A stretch of DNA of 42,495 nt from an uncultured Blautia sp. GTDB taxonomy: Bacteria; Bacillota; Clostridia; Lachnospirales; Lachnospiraceae. Below the pieces are notes generated by a model. It ran no database searches. It saw only the letters and a program-made list of their open reading frames with translations, and was not told where the DNA came from. Below, piece after piece: positions 5,777 to 13,284 of this stretch. How positions within the stretch are numbered: the first letter of the stretch is position 1; every line of letters begins with the position of its first letter. The position numbers and the translations under genes were made by a program. The DNA lies in contig UQSX01000019.1 of assembly GCA_900543715.1 (NCBI GenBank), positions 1-42,495 on the forward strand, in the 5' to 3' direction.

Positions 5777-7774
5777 ATGAGAATTGCTTTTGCAGGAAAT
5801 CCTAACAGCGGAAAAACCACCATGTACAATGCGTTAACAGGAAGAAATGAGCGTGTTGGAAACTGGGCCGGTGTTACGGTAGAGCGAAAGGAAAGCCCGA
5901 TCAAAAAGGCTTATTATGATGGAGGGGAAGAATTGATCGCAGTGGACTTGCCCGGCGCCTATTCTATGTCTCCCTTTACTTCAGAAGAGAGCATCACCAG
6001 CAGTTATGTAAAAAATGAACATCCAGATGCGATCATCAACATTGTGGATGCCACAAACTTAAGCCGAAGCCTGTTTTTTACCACACAGCTTCTGGAACTG
6101 GGCGTTCCTGTAGTAGTAGCTTTAAATAAAAGTGATATTACAGAAAAGAAACAGACAAAAATCGATGTAAAGCGTCTGTCTGAGAAGCTGGGCTGTCCGG
6201 TGGTGAAGACCGTCTCTACTTCCTCGGGACATGAAGGGTTGAAAGAGGCTGTAAGCCAGGCTGCCGCCTTATATGGAAAAGGGCAGAAGGCGCCTTATGT
6301 CCAGGCAGATATCGACCTTCATGACAAAAGCGCAGTAGAAGCTGCGGACAGAAAACGTTTTGATTTTGTAAACAATATTGTAAAGGAAGTAGAAAAGAGA
6401 AAAGTCTTTACAAAAGATAAGACTATTCAGGATAAGATTGACGCGGTGATCACCCATAAGATCATTGGTATTCCCATTTTTGCCGTGATCATTTTCCTGG
6501 TTTTCTACATATCTCAGACCACACTGGGAACCTGGATCGCAGACTGGCTGGTTGCCTGGATTGAAACCTTCCAGGGATGGGTAGGCGGAATGATGGAAAA
6601 TGCCAATCCTCTGCTGTATGCAATCCTGGTTGACGGTATTATTGGCGGCGTTGGCGCAGTAGTAGGTTTCCTGCCGCTGGTAATGGTTATGTATTTCCTC
6701 ATTGCTCTTCTTGAGGACTGCGGTTATATGGCCCGTGCCACTGTTGTACTGGACCCGATTTTTAAAAGAGTAGGTCTTTCCGGTAAATCTGTAATTCCTA
6801 TGGTGATCGGTACCGGATGTGCGATTCCAGGCGTTATGGCCTCCCGTACTATCCGCAATGAGAGAGAGCGGAGAACAACCGCTATGCTGACGCCATTTAT
6901 GCCCTGTGGAGCTAAAATTCCTGTAATCGCATTATTTGCCGGAGCGTTCTTCGCAGACGCATGGTGGGTATCTGCAACTATGTATCTGGTAGGTATTGTA
7001 CTGGTCCTTCTGGGAGCACTCCTTGTAAAGCGGATCACCGGACAGAAATATCGTAAATCTTTCTTCATTATCGAGCTTCCGGAATACAAGATTCCAAGCT
7101 TAAAGAGAGCCTGCGTATCCATGCTGGAGCGTGGTAAAGCATATATCATCAAAGCCGGAACCATTATCCTGGTCTGCAACACTGTGGTACAGATCATGCA
7201 GAGCTTTAACTGGCAGTTCCAGCTTGTGGCAGAAGGTGCAGAGAGCACTTCTATCCTGGCAAGCATTGCCCATCCGATCTCCATTTTATTTATTCCTCTG
7301 GGATTCGGCGTATGGCAGCTTGCAGCAGCAGCAGTTACCGGTTTTATCGCCAAAGAGAACGTAGTAGGTACTCTGGCTGTTGTTTATGGTGTGACAAACC
7401 TGATCGATACGGAAGAACTGGCGCTGGTGGGAAGCGGCAGCGATGTAGCAACTGTTATGGGACTTACAAAGGTTGCCGCCCTGGCATACCTGATGTTTAA
7501 CCTGTATACGCCTCCTTGTTTTGCGGCTCTGGGAGCTATGAACTCGGAAATGAAGAGCGGAAAATGGCTCTTCGGCGGTATCTGCCTCCAGCTTGCTACC
7601 GGCTATACAGTAGCGTTCCTTGTATACCAGATTGGTACCCTGGCTGCTACTGGAGCTCTGGGAACAGCCTTTGTTCCAGGACTGATTGCTATTTTAGTAT
7701 TTGCAGCTATTATCATCTGGAGAATACGCAAATCGGATCAGGAGTTCGCGGCAGAATACAGTCTGCATGCATAA
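5777..7774 (+). CDS. feoB: FeoB, ferrous iron transporter
   Basis: Inner-membrane Fe(II) transporter with an N-terminal GTPase domain. G motifs are G1 GNPNSGKT at 7-14, G2 in GVTVERKE near 32-39, G3 DLPG at 57-60 and G4 NKSD at 117-120. The helical GDI-like domain follows, then from about residue 225 the membrane part with Gate motifs (EDCGYMARA, GTGCAIPGVMASR, FMPCGAKIPV). The 665-residue length is normal for clostridial FeoB. The start ATG at 5777 is ten bases after AGGAGG; an upstream TTG at 5753 would include the ribosome site. The short C-terminal tail lacks a Cys-rich part, which is supplied by the separate gene at 7862. Confidence 0.96.
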   Translation: MRIAFAGNPNSGKTTMYNALTGRNERVGNWAGVTVERKESPIKKAYYDGGEELIAVDLPGAYSMSPFTSEESITSSYVKNEHPDAIINIVDATNLSRSLFFTTQLLELGVPVVVALNKSDITEKKQTKIDVKRLSEKLGCPVVKTVSTSSGHEGLKEAVSQAAALYGKGQKAPYVQADIDLHDKSAVEAADRKRFDFVNNIVKEVEKRKVFTKDKTIQDKIDAVITHKIIGIPIFAVIIFLVFYISQTTLGTWIADWLVAWIETFQGWVGGMMENANPLLYAILVDGIIGGVGAVVGFLPLVMVMYFLIALLEDCGYMARATVVLDPIFKRVGLSGKSVIPMVIGTGCAIPGVMASRTIRNERERRTTAMLTPFMPCGAKIPVIALFAGAFFADAWWVSATMYLVGIVLVLLGALLVKRITGQKYRKSFFIIELPEYKIPSLKRACVSMLERGKAYIIKAGTIILVCNTVVQIMQSFNWQFQLVAEGAESTSILASIAHPISILFIPLGFGVWQLAAAAVTGFIAKENVVGTLAVVYGVTNLIDTEELALVGSGSDVATVMGLTKVAALAYLMFNLYTPPCFAALGAMNSEMKSGKWLFGGICLQLATGYTVAFLVYQIGTLAATGALGTAFVPGLIAILVFAAIIIWRIRKSDQEFAAEYSLHA

Positions 7775-7787
7775 GAAAACAATTTTT

Positions 7788-7825
7788 CAGCCGGCAGGAA
7801 ACTCTCCCGCCGGCTGTTTCTTCTT
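7788..7825 (+). terminator. Terminator or attenuator after feoB
   Basis: CAGCCGGC (7788-7795) pairs with GCCGGCTG (7809-7816), followed by TTTCTTCTT. The T tract is interrupted, so some read-through into the downstream Cys-rich/HMA gene is likely. Confidence 0.65.
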
Positions 7826-7861
7826 AGTACAGAGAGTTTTGAATGGAGGAGAGAATAGTAT

Positions 7862-8242
7862 ATGGAAAATGTGATCGCACTTCTTGTTCTGGTCATTATC
7901 TTAGGTCTGGCAGTTTCTTATATGGTAAAAGCCAAGAAAAAGGGCGTGAAATGTATCGGCTGTCCAGCTGGCGGAAGCTGTCCCAGTGCTGGGAAAATGA
8001 AGAAAAAGAAACTGGAGGGTCCGGTACTGGGCAAAAAGATCATGGAGATTTCCGGCATGAGCTGTGACCACTGCGTGATGAATGTGACTGCAATGCTGAA
8101 CAGGATCGACGGTGTCAGCGCTGAGGTGAATCTTTCTAAAGGAAGAGCCGTAGTTTCCTATGACCGGGAAATCGGAGATGATATTTTGAAGGATGCTGTG
8201 GAAATGATCGGGTATCAGGTTACCGGGATCAGACAGAAGTAG
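7862..8242 (+). CDS. Fused FeoB-associated Cys-rich membrane/HMA-domain protein
   Basis: Protein of 126 residues made of two modules. An N-terminal membrane helix (2-22) is followed by a basic stretch and Cys at 31, 34 and 40 (CIGCPAGGSC), as in FeoB-associated peptides. Then comes a full HMA domain with GMSCDHC at 65-71 and the usual AVEMIGYQV ending. It therefore tethers a soft-metal-binding domain to the membrane right after feoB. The same modules occur as two adjacent genes at 3334-3766. GGAGGAGAG precedes the ATG. The HMA loop suggests Cu(I) or a related thiophilic ion; delivery to or protection of FeoB is inference. Confidence 0.85.
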   Translation: MENVIALLVLVIILGLAVSYMVKAKKKGVKCIGCPAGGSCPSAGKMKKKKLEGPVLGKKIMEISGMSCDHCVMNVTAMLNRIDGVSAEVNLSKGRAVVSYDREIGDDILKDAVEMIGYQVTGIRQK

Positions 8243-8265
8243 AAGTCAATAAAGAGAAGTAGTTT

Positions 8266-8328
8266 AAAAGGCTGCAGTACAAACAAGGTTTGAAAGAAAT
8301 TTTGCCTTGTTTATACTGCGGCCTTTTT
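8266..8328. terminator. Bidirectional terminator between the feo block and the ABC genes
   Basis: Long hairpin with left arm 8266-8288 and right arm 8305-8328. AAAAGGC pairs with GCCTTTTT at the base and ACAAGG with CCTTGT near the loop. It serves the rightward feo block and the leftward permease that ends at 8336. Confidence 0.75.
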
Positions 8329-8335
8329 AAATATT

Positions 8336-9142
8336 TCATAGGCGCTTTTGGTAAATCCACTGGAGAAGATTGATCAATGCGTAGAGCAGTATTGCCATGA
8401 CGCAGAGTATCACGATGGCCATGATCATGGTGGTAAGCTGGAAGACCTGGCTGGAATAGATAATCAGATATCCCAGGCCTCGCTTGCTGCCGATCATTTC
8501 CCCGATCACGATACCAATGAGAGAAAGGCCGATATTTACTTTCATAACGCTTAAGATCAAAGGGACCGACCCGGGAAGGATCACTTTCAGCAGTTCATCT
8601 TTCTTGTTTCCTCCCAATGTCCGGATAAGCTTTAGCTTATCCGGGTCTGTCTCGCAGAATCCCGTATAGAGGTTCATAATGGCTCCGAAGACAGCCACAG
8701 AGATTCCTGCCAGGATAATGGTTTTCATATTGCTGCCCAGCCACACGATGAGAAGAGGGGCCAGAGCAGATTTAGGCAGGCTGTTCAGAACTACCAGATA
8801 GGGTTCTAAAATGAGAGACAGCCGGGGAAAGGCCCAGAGGAGCACACCGCAGCCGATTCCCAGTATGGTTACCAGTGCAAAGCTTATGAGAGTTTCCAGA
8901 AGGGTAATGGAAACGTGGTCGATCAAGGTGTGGTCCAGAAGCATTTCCCACATCTTTTCCAGGATCTGCCCCGGGCTTGAAAAGATAAAAGAGTCAATGA
9001 GCCCGGTTCTTGCAGATATCTCCCACAGTCCTACTAAAAATACAAATAGAAGAACTCTGGAGACCTGTATAAGAATGGAATTCCGTCTGATGGACAGAAG
9101 ATATTTTTTCTGCCGCAGGGAAACCGGCTCAGAGTTCTTCAT
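8336..9142 (-). CDS. ABC transporter permease (SsuC/TauC/ThiX type)
   Basis: Integral membrane permease of 268 residues with about six hydrophobic segments and the ABC-coupling region GGNKKDELLKVILPGSVPLILSV, the EAA-like loop. This is the pattern of the nitrate/sulfonate/taurine/pyrimidine-precursor importers. Its start overlaps the end of the ATPase gene by 14 bases, as in one operon. No substrate-binding protein is in the window, so the substrate is unknown. The operon promoter at 16439-16468 is now 7 kb away because a mobile element split the ATPase gene, so this permease is probably poorly expressed unless transcribed from within the element. Confidence 0.85.
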   Translation of the reverse strand: MKNSEPVSLRQKKYLLSIRRNSILIQVSRVLLFVFLVGLWEISARTGLIDSFIFSSPGQILEKMWEMLLDHTLIDHVSITLLETLISFALVTILGIGCGVLLWAFPRLSLILEPYLVVLNSLPKSALAPLLIVWLGSNMKTIILAGISVAVFGAIMNLYTGFCETDPDKLKLIRTLGGNKKDELLKVILPGSVPLILSVMKVNIGLSLIGIVIGEMIGSKRGLGYLIIYSSQVFQLTTMIMAIVILCVMAILLYALINLLQWIYQKRL

Positions 9143-9767
9143 GGCGGTTCAGCTCCTTCCAGATTTCATTAAAATAATTTTTAAATTCCGGAGCGCTTCG
9201 GGAGGCTATGGGAGTCCGGTCTTCCAGATCAAACTCTATAGAGATGATTTTCTGTACGGTGGCTGGCCGCCTGCTGAAAACAATGACCCGGTCTGCCATG
9301 CTCACGGCTTCTGAAATATCATGGGTTACCAGTATGGCAGTTTTTTCTTCCTTCCTGATGATCTTTCCAATATCGTCGCCTACAGAAAGCCTGGTCTGAT
9401 AATCCAGGGCGGAGAAGGGCTCGTCAAGGAGGAGAAGCTCCGGGTCAAGGGCCAGGGTGCGGATCAGAGCCGCTCTTTGGCGCATGCCTCCGGAAAGCTG
9501 GGATGGCCGTGAATCCTTAAACTTATCCAGCCCGTAATCGGTAAGGAGATGTTCTGCTCTTTCAATATTTTCTTCGGATTTTTTCTTCTGTATCTCAAGA
9601 CCCAGCAGAACATTGCTGTATATGGTGCGCCATTCAAAAAGATGGTCCTTTTGAAGCATATAGCCGATATTGGTGGCGGTCTCTTCCATAGGCTTTCCCT
9701 TTAAGAGGATTTCTCCTTTTTCAGGCTTCAGAAGTCCGCAGAGCATATCCAGAAGGGTAGATTTACC
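9129..9767 (-). pseudogene. ABC transporter ATPase, C-terminal part, cut at Walker A
   Basis: The C-terminal portion of a SsuB/TauB-type ATPase begins at the GKST of Walker A (GKSTLLDMLCG). It continues with the Q-loop (YMLQKD), signature LSGGM, Walker B LLLLDEPFSALD and the switch H in VTHD. The 5' portion is missing here and is found at 16243-16385 across the inserted element. The frame stays open into the element to 9872, replacing GPSGC with the sequence PWSSV, so the first P-loop glycine and the whole N-terminal lobe are lost. The product would not be a working ATPase. Removing 9763-16242 restores an uninterrupted gene reading GPSGCGKST. Confidence 0.9.
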
Positions 9768-9793
9768 TACAGAAGACCAGGGGAAACAAAAAG
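9740..9793. other. attL junction of the element
   Basis: Host sequence up to 9762 is followed by the shared core TTACC (9763-9767) and then the element arm 9767-9793. On the minus strand this arm reads CTTTTTGTTTC, one variable base, CCTG and, after further bases, GTAG. It is the inverted partner of the arm at 16214-16240. The core lies on the Walker A Lys codon of the split ATPase. Confidence 0.8.
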
Positions 9794-9840
9794 AGCCGGA
9801 AGGCATAGTATAGCAGAGAGAAGGAAAAGGCGGGAGAAGA

Positions 9841-10026
9841 ATGAGAGACCGGGAAATCCCAATGGAGATCATAGAGCAGGGAGAACTGCGCCGAAAAGAA
9901 ATCCTGGACTTCTGGGCTGTACAGATTGGAGAAAAGTTGAGGGAAGAAGTGCCGTCAAAAGAAGAGAGAATAGAAATCCTGGACCGGATTTTGAAAAATC
10001 TCAGCTACCCTTCTGAATGCCCTTGA
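9841..10026 (+). CDS. Small charged protein at the left end of the element
   Basis: Protein of 61 residues, very rich in Glu, Arg and Lys, predicted helical (ELRRKEILDFWAVQIGEKLREEV), with no membrane helix or Cys. I do not recognise it. GGGAGAAG stands before the ATG. It starts 78 bp inside attL with no obvious promoter of its own; in a circular form the recombinase gene would lie directly upstream across attP. The size and position would suit a recombination directionality factor, but no motif proves this. Confidence 0.5.
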   Translation: MRDREIPMEIIEQGELRRKEILDFWAVQIGEKLREEVPSKEERIEILDRILKNLSYPSECP

Positions 10027-10090
10027 TTTTGCAGAAAAAGAGGTTAGATTTGCGGAATAGAGATTGTTTTTCGACTATTATGCGGTACAA

Positions 10091-10096
10091 TATAAT
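10091..10096 (+). promoter_or_regulatory. Probable -10 box upstream of the 10167 gene
   Basis: TATAAT at 10091-10096, with TACAAT overlapping at 10086-10091. No good -35 is found at standard spacing; TTGTTT (10064-10069) is 16 bp before TACAAT. Confidence 0.35.
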
Positions 10097-10166
10097 TAGA
10101 AACTACATACGGATAATATCATTTCCTTATAGATGAAGGCGGCAGACCGCCCAAGGAGGTGTTCCT

Positions 10167-10382
10167 ATGAAGAAAAATCGGTGGCAGCAGTTAAAATACG
10201 ATAATGAAAATAAACAGTGGAAACTGGAGCCGGAGAACCAGGAAACACTGGAGGAAATTATTCGTTTTCTTTATCACGAAAAGGTAGGGGTGATGGAAAG
10301 TGAGCTGATCCGCAGGGATTTGATCAGTATGGCCCAGGAAGCAGAAAAAAAACGGAGAAAAATTAAAAACCCGGCTGGGTGA
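10167..10382 (+). CDS. Small charged protein of unknown function
   Basis: Protein of 71 residues with high Glu/Lys/Arg content, helical, no Cys, ending in EAEKKRRKIKNPAG. A strong AAGGAGGTG site precedes the ATG. It lies directly before a four-helix membrane protein with one base between the genes, so the two are co-translated and may act together. It is not recognised. Given its size it could be a DNA-binding accessory (for example a directionality factor) or a soluble partner of the membrane protein. Confidence 0.6.
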   Translation: MKKNRWQQLKYDNENKQWKLEPENQETLEEIIRFLYHEKVGVMESELIRRDLISMAQEAEKKRRKIKNPAG

Positions 10383-10383
10383 T

Positions 10384-10878
10384 ATGGAAGCCTTTGCCCG
10401 GGAACTTGTTTCAGAGAGAAAGAAATCCTGCAAAGAAGAAAGGCTTTATTATAGCCTTTGGCAAACAGGGAAATATCTTTATATTCTTTGGATTTCTCTT
10501 GCTGGAATAATATTTGTAAATGCCCTGTCAATGATACGGGCCGGCTTAGATCCCGGTATTGCGGAAGGAGTAAATTTTCTTTTTATTCCCTATTGCATTT
10601 TATTGGCTTTTTTAATCTATTCTTATGACATATATGTCCAAAACCTGTTTCCTCTTAAAGGAACAGGAGGGAAAGTTCTGAGGGGGATTCTGGTTGTGGG
10701 ATTCTTACTCCTCCTGAATGTGCTGCCCCGTTTTACTGCTGATCTCTGGAGCTCAGAGACTCTGGAGATACTAAGGGTGCCAAACCTGATCTACCTGCCG
10801 CTGATCCTGGCAGCCTGGCTGGTTTCCAGGTGGGGGTATCTGCGGTTCAGTCAGTATGTGGAGAGAATAAACCTATAA
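10384..10878 (+). CDS. Four-helix membrane protein of unknown function
   Basis: Protein of 164 residues. A basic, probably cytoplasmic N-terminus (residues 1-28, RKKSCKEER) is followed by hydrophobic segments at about 31-50, 62-80, 95-114 and 131-150. The last residues (RFSQYVERINL) are amphipathic. I see no catalytic motif or conserved charged residue in the membrane that would mark a transporter. It follows the 71-residue gene immediately. Both are cargo of the integrative element. A role in envelope sensing or in protecting the element cannot be decided from sequence. Confidence 0.6.
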   Translation: MEAFARELVSERKKSCKEERLYYSLWQTGKYLYILWISLAGIIFVNALSMIRAGLDPGIAEGVNFLFIPYCILLAFLIYSYDIYVQNLFPLKGTGGKVLRGILVVGFLLLLNVLPRFTADLWSSETLEILRVPNLIYLPLILAAWLVSRWGYLRFSQYVERINL

Positions 10879-10960
10879 ACAATATACATTACGGAATGCC
10901 AGCTTTGGGTGTACAAGGAGATCTTTGTCCCTGGTGCACCCAGGGCAGAGCCGCGAAAAA

Positions 10961-11008
10961 AGAAAGAAGCAGGAACAGTTCAGATAGAACTTCCTGCTTC
11001 TTTCTTCT
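10961..11008. terminator. Bidirectional terminator between convergent cargo genes
   Basis: AGAAAGAAGCAGGAA (10961-10975) pairs perfectly with TTCCTGCTTCTTTCT (10991-11005). A-rich and T-rich flanks suit both directions. A small hairpin CCCTGG-N5-CCAGGG lies just upstream at about 10929. Confidence 0.75.
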
Positions 11009-11038
11009 ACGGCAGATATATTCAGAAATTCTCTGGTC

Positions 11039-11629
11039 TTACAGAAAAAGGGATACTGCACAATATACCAGCAGTAAAGCCATGACCAAATTTACGGCCT
11101 TTGTATGCCGGGCAAAGAATCTGCAGAAAGCAGAACCGAACAGGGCCCATACATAGGAACTGGAAGCGCCGATGAGGGTCAGGACCAGGACAAAGCCGAA
11201 AAGGACCAGAGGAGAGGAATATAAGGGCAGGATATAAAGGGACATGGCGGTAATGGCGTAGATGTAGATTTTGGGATTCATAAACTGCAGGAGCATTCCG
11301 GCAGTGAAGCTGGCTTCTTTGCCCCCTTCTGCCTTCAGGTCCCCGGAGCTTTTCCATACCTTCCATGCCAGATAGAGCATATACCCGGCCCCCAGTATCT
11401 GCATAAGGAGCTTTACTTTGGGAAGAAGGGTATATAAAGTAGCGCTGAATAAGGTGCAGATACTCATAACGAAGAAAAATCCAGCAGTAATCCCGAAATT
11501 AAAGGGAATACTTCGGCGAAAGCCCAGCCGGGCTGCATTGCTCATAGAGAGCAGATTGTTAGGACCGGGGGTATAGGCGGTAATAAAGCAGTAGATTAAG
11601 AAATCATACAATGGAAACAACGAAATCAC
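11039..11629 (-). CDS. LysE/RhtB-family exporter, EamB-like (cysteine/O-acetylserine)
   Basis: Inner-membrane amino-acid exporter of 196 residues with six hydrophobic segments. The N-terminal family motif is ITAYTPGPNNLLSMSNA, followed by a GYMLYLAWKVWKS region. The last residues (ALLLVYCAVSLFL) closely resemble those of E. coli EamB (YfiK), a cysteine and O-acetylserine exporter. It is divergent from the XRE-cupin regulator with an AT-rich 138-bp gap, the usual layout for an exporter controlled by its neighbour. Beside a cysteine desulfidase homologue, export of cysteine or a related amino acid is the best guess. The substrate is inferred, not shown. Confidence 0.85.
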   Translation of the reverse strand: MISLFPLYDFLIYCFITAYTPGPNNLLSMSNAARLGFRRSIPFNFGITAGFFFVMSICTLFSATLYTLLPKVKLLMQILGAGYMLYLAWKVWKSSGDLKAEGGKEASFTAGMLLQFMNPKIYIYAITAMSLYILPLYSSPLVLFGFVLVLTLIGASSSYVWALFGSAFCRFFARHTKAVNLVMALLLVYCAVSLFL

Positions 11630-11767
11630 TCCTTTTTTCTTGTAATATTTTCATCTTTACAAACAGAGAGTATAATTTTATAATGTAATAAAACGTATAC
11701 TATACTGTTGAAATTACAATATAATAATATATCCGTATCAATATAATGTCAATAGGGAAGTGATATT
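11630..11767. promoter_or_regulatory. AT-rich divergent control region with candidate operator GTATACTATAC
   Basis: This 138-bp stretch separates the exporter from the regulator. It contains several TATAAT-like hexamers (for example 11671-11676, 11720-11725 and 11742-11747) and an 11-bp palindrome GTATACTATAC at 11695-11705. I could not assign one clear -35/-10 pair in either direction. It is much more AT-rich than its surroundings. Autoregulation by the XRE-cupin protein is likely. Confidence 0.4.
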
Positions 11768-12319
11768 TTGGACTCAATGAATAAGATTGTTGCCAGAAAC
11801 GTGAAAGACCTCCGGGAAAAGAACAATCTGAGCATGGATGAGCTGGTCAGGCTCAGCGGAGTCAGCAAGAGTATGCTGGCCCAGATCGAGAGGGGAGACG
11901 CCAATCCTACGATTTCTACTTTATGGAAAATTTCCAATGGATTGAAGGTGCCTTTCGACGCCCTTACCCTGCGGCCAAAATCCGATTATGAAATTGTAAA
12001 AACAGAGGAAGTCCAGCCTCTTTTGGAGGATGAGGGAAAAGTTAGAAATTATTCCCTCTTTCCTGATGATGAGAACCGGAGATTTGCAGTTTATTATCTG
12101 GAGCTGGATCCAGGCAGCTTCTGGGAATCAGAACCTCATCTGAAGGGAACTGCGGAATTTATTACAGTTTTTGCCGGGAGCCTGGAGGTAAGGACCGGGG
12201 ACCGGGTGTTTACTGTAGATAAGGGAGAGAGTATCCGGTTTCCGGGAGACAGGATCCATTCCTACAGAAATACAGGACAGGAGATGACGGTCCTGCATAC
12301 GATCTTATACAATCCATGA
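11768..12319 (+). CDS. XRE-family regulator with C-terminal cupin domain
   Basis: Transcription factor of 183 residues. A helix-turn-helix at about residues 11-62 (NLSMDELVRLSGVSKSMLAQIE, then GDANPTISTLWKIS) is followed by a small-molecule-binding cupin barrel at about 105-180 with EFITVFAGSLEV and GESIRFPGDRIHSYRN. Such proteins often control adjacent amino-acid exporters and catabolic genes. I chose the TTG at 11768 because GGGAAGTG is five bases upstream; the next ATG (11777) is too far from it. The gene heads the kinase-desulfidase-recombinase operon, so its ligand may also govern recombinase expression. Confidence 0.9.
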   Translation: MDSMNKIVARNVKDLREKNNLSMDELVRLSGVSKSMLAQIERGDANPTISTLWKISNGLKVPFDALTLRPKSDYEIVKTEEVQPLLEDEGKVRNYSLFPDDENRRFAVYYLELDPGSFWESEPHLKGTAEFITVFAGSLEVRTGDRVFTVDKGESIRFPGDRIHSYRNTGQEMTVLHTILYNP

Positions 12320-12336
12320 GAAATGAGAGAAAAGCT

Positions 12337-13284
12337 ATGAAAAATATTATGATCATAGGAGCGGCTGTGGGAGATGTGCTGGTTTATCCGGCGTCTCCTG
12401 AGGTTTTTGCCGCAGGTTCCTGGCCGGCCAGGGAAATCCTTTTGTCTACAGGGGGAGACGGACTGAATGAAGCCACGGTTCTGGCAGATCTGGGAAAAAG
12501 TCCCTACCTGTGTACTTTACTTGGAAAGGACAAGATGGGAGAAATGGTGAGGGCTCACTGTGAAGCAAGAGGAATCCGCAAGGATTTCCTTCAGTATGAC
12601 CAGGATATTCCTACGGGATTAAATGTAGTATTAGTCCAGGAGAACGGAGCGAGAAGCTTTCTGACCAATCCGGCCAGCTCTCTGCGAAAGTTGAAAAGGG
12701 AACACATTCCCAGGAAGTTTCCCGAGGACGTGGGTATCCTCTGCCTGGCCAGTATTTTTGTCTCTCCCTGTCTGGAAAACCAGGAACTGTCAGAGATTTT
12801 TGCCAGAGCAAAAGAGCAGGGGCTCACAGTCTGCGCGGACATGACCAAGAGGAAAAAAGGAGAGACAGCCTGGGATATGAAGGAGACTTTCTCCCAGGTG
12901 GATTACCTTTTTGCCAACCAGGAGGAGGGACAGCTGCTGACTGGAAAATCTGCACCGGAAGAGATTGCCCATGCACTATTAGAATGTGGGGCAGGCTGTG
13001 CAGTGATCAAGACGGGAGGGAAAGGCTGCTATATAAAAAACAAAAAAGAAGCTTTTGCCATTCCCGGATTTTCTGTAGAATGTGTGGATACCACCGGAGC
13101 AGGAGACAGCTTCTGCGCCGGGTTCCTTTATGGACTGTCTGAGAAGAAAGATCTGTATACCTGCGGACTGTACGGAAATGCCTGCGGTGCTCTGGCCGTC
13201 CGGCAGGTGGGAGCCTGCAGGGAAAAGATTTTATGGAAAGATGTGGATAAAATAATCAAAGAACAGGGGAAGAAAAATGGATAA
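12337..13284 (+). CDS. PfkB-family carbohydrate/nucleoside kinase
   Basis: Cytoplasmic ribokinase-fold kinase of about 315 residues that phosphorylates a small alcohol, probably a sugar or nucleoside, with ATP. The N-terminal glycine motif GGDGLNEA is near residues 40-47. The PfkB signature 2, DTTGAGDSFCAGFLYGL, contains the catalytic Asp in GAGD. The substrate is not predictable. An ATG at 12316 overlaps the regulator's stop (ATGA) and would add seven residues; I prefer 12337, where the family homology (MKNIMIIGAAVGDVL) begins, but the ribosome site is weak for both. The gene overlaps the next one by eight bases. Confidence 0.85.
   Translation: MKNIMIIGAAVGDVLVYPASPEVFAAGSWPAREILLSTGGDGLNEATVLADLGKSPYLCTLLGKDKMGEMVRAHCEARGIRKDFLQYDQDIPTGLNVVLVQENGARSFLTNPASSLRKLKREHIPRKFPEDVGILCLASIFVSPCLENQELSEIFARAKEQGLTVCADMTKRKKGETAWDMKETFSQVDYLFANQEEGQLLTGKSAPEEIAHALLECGAGCAVIKTGGKGCYIKNKKEAFAIPGFSVECVDTTGAGDSFCAGFLYGLSEKKDLYTCGLYGNACGALAVRQVGACREKILWKDVDKIIKEQGKKNG

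Noticed and set aside
9765..9872. Leftward frame extending the ATPase C-terminal part to an ATG at 9872
   Set aside because: This N-terminus is element sequence that happens to stay open; it lacks the A-loop, the first strands and the first P-loop glycine, and it has no ribosome site. It is a chimera from the insertion.
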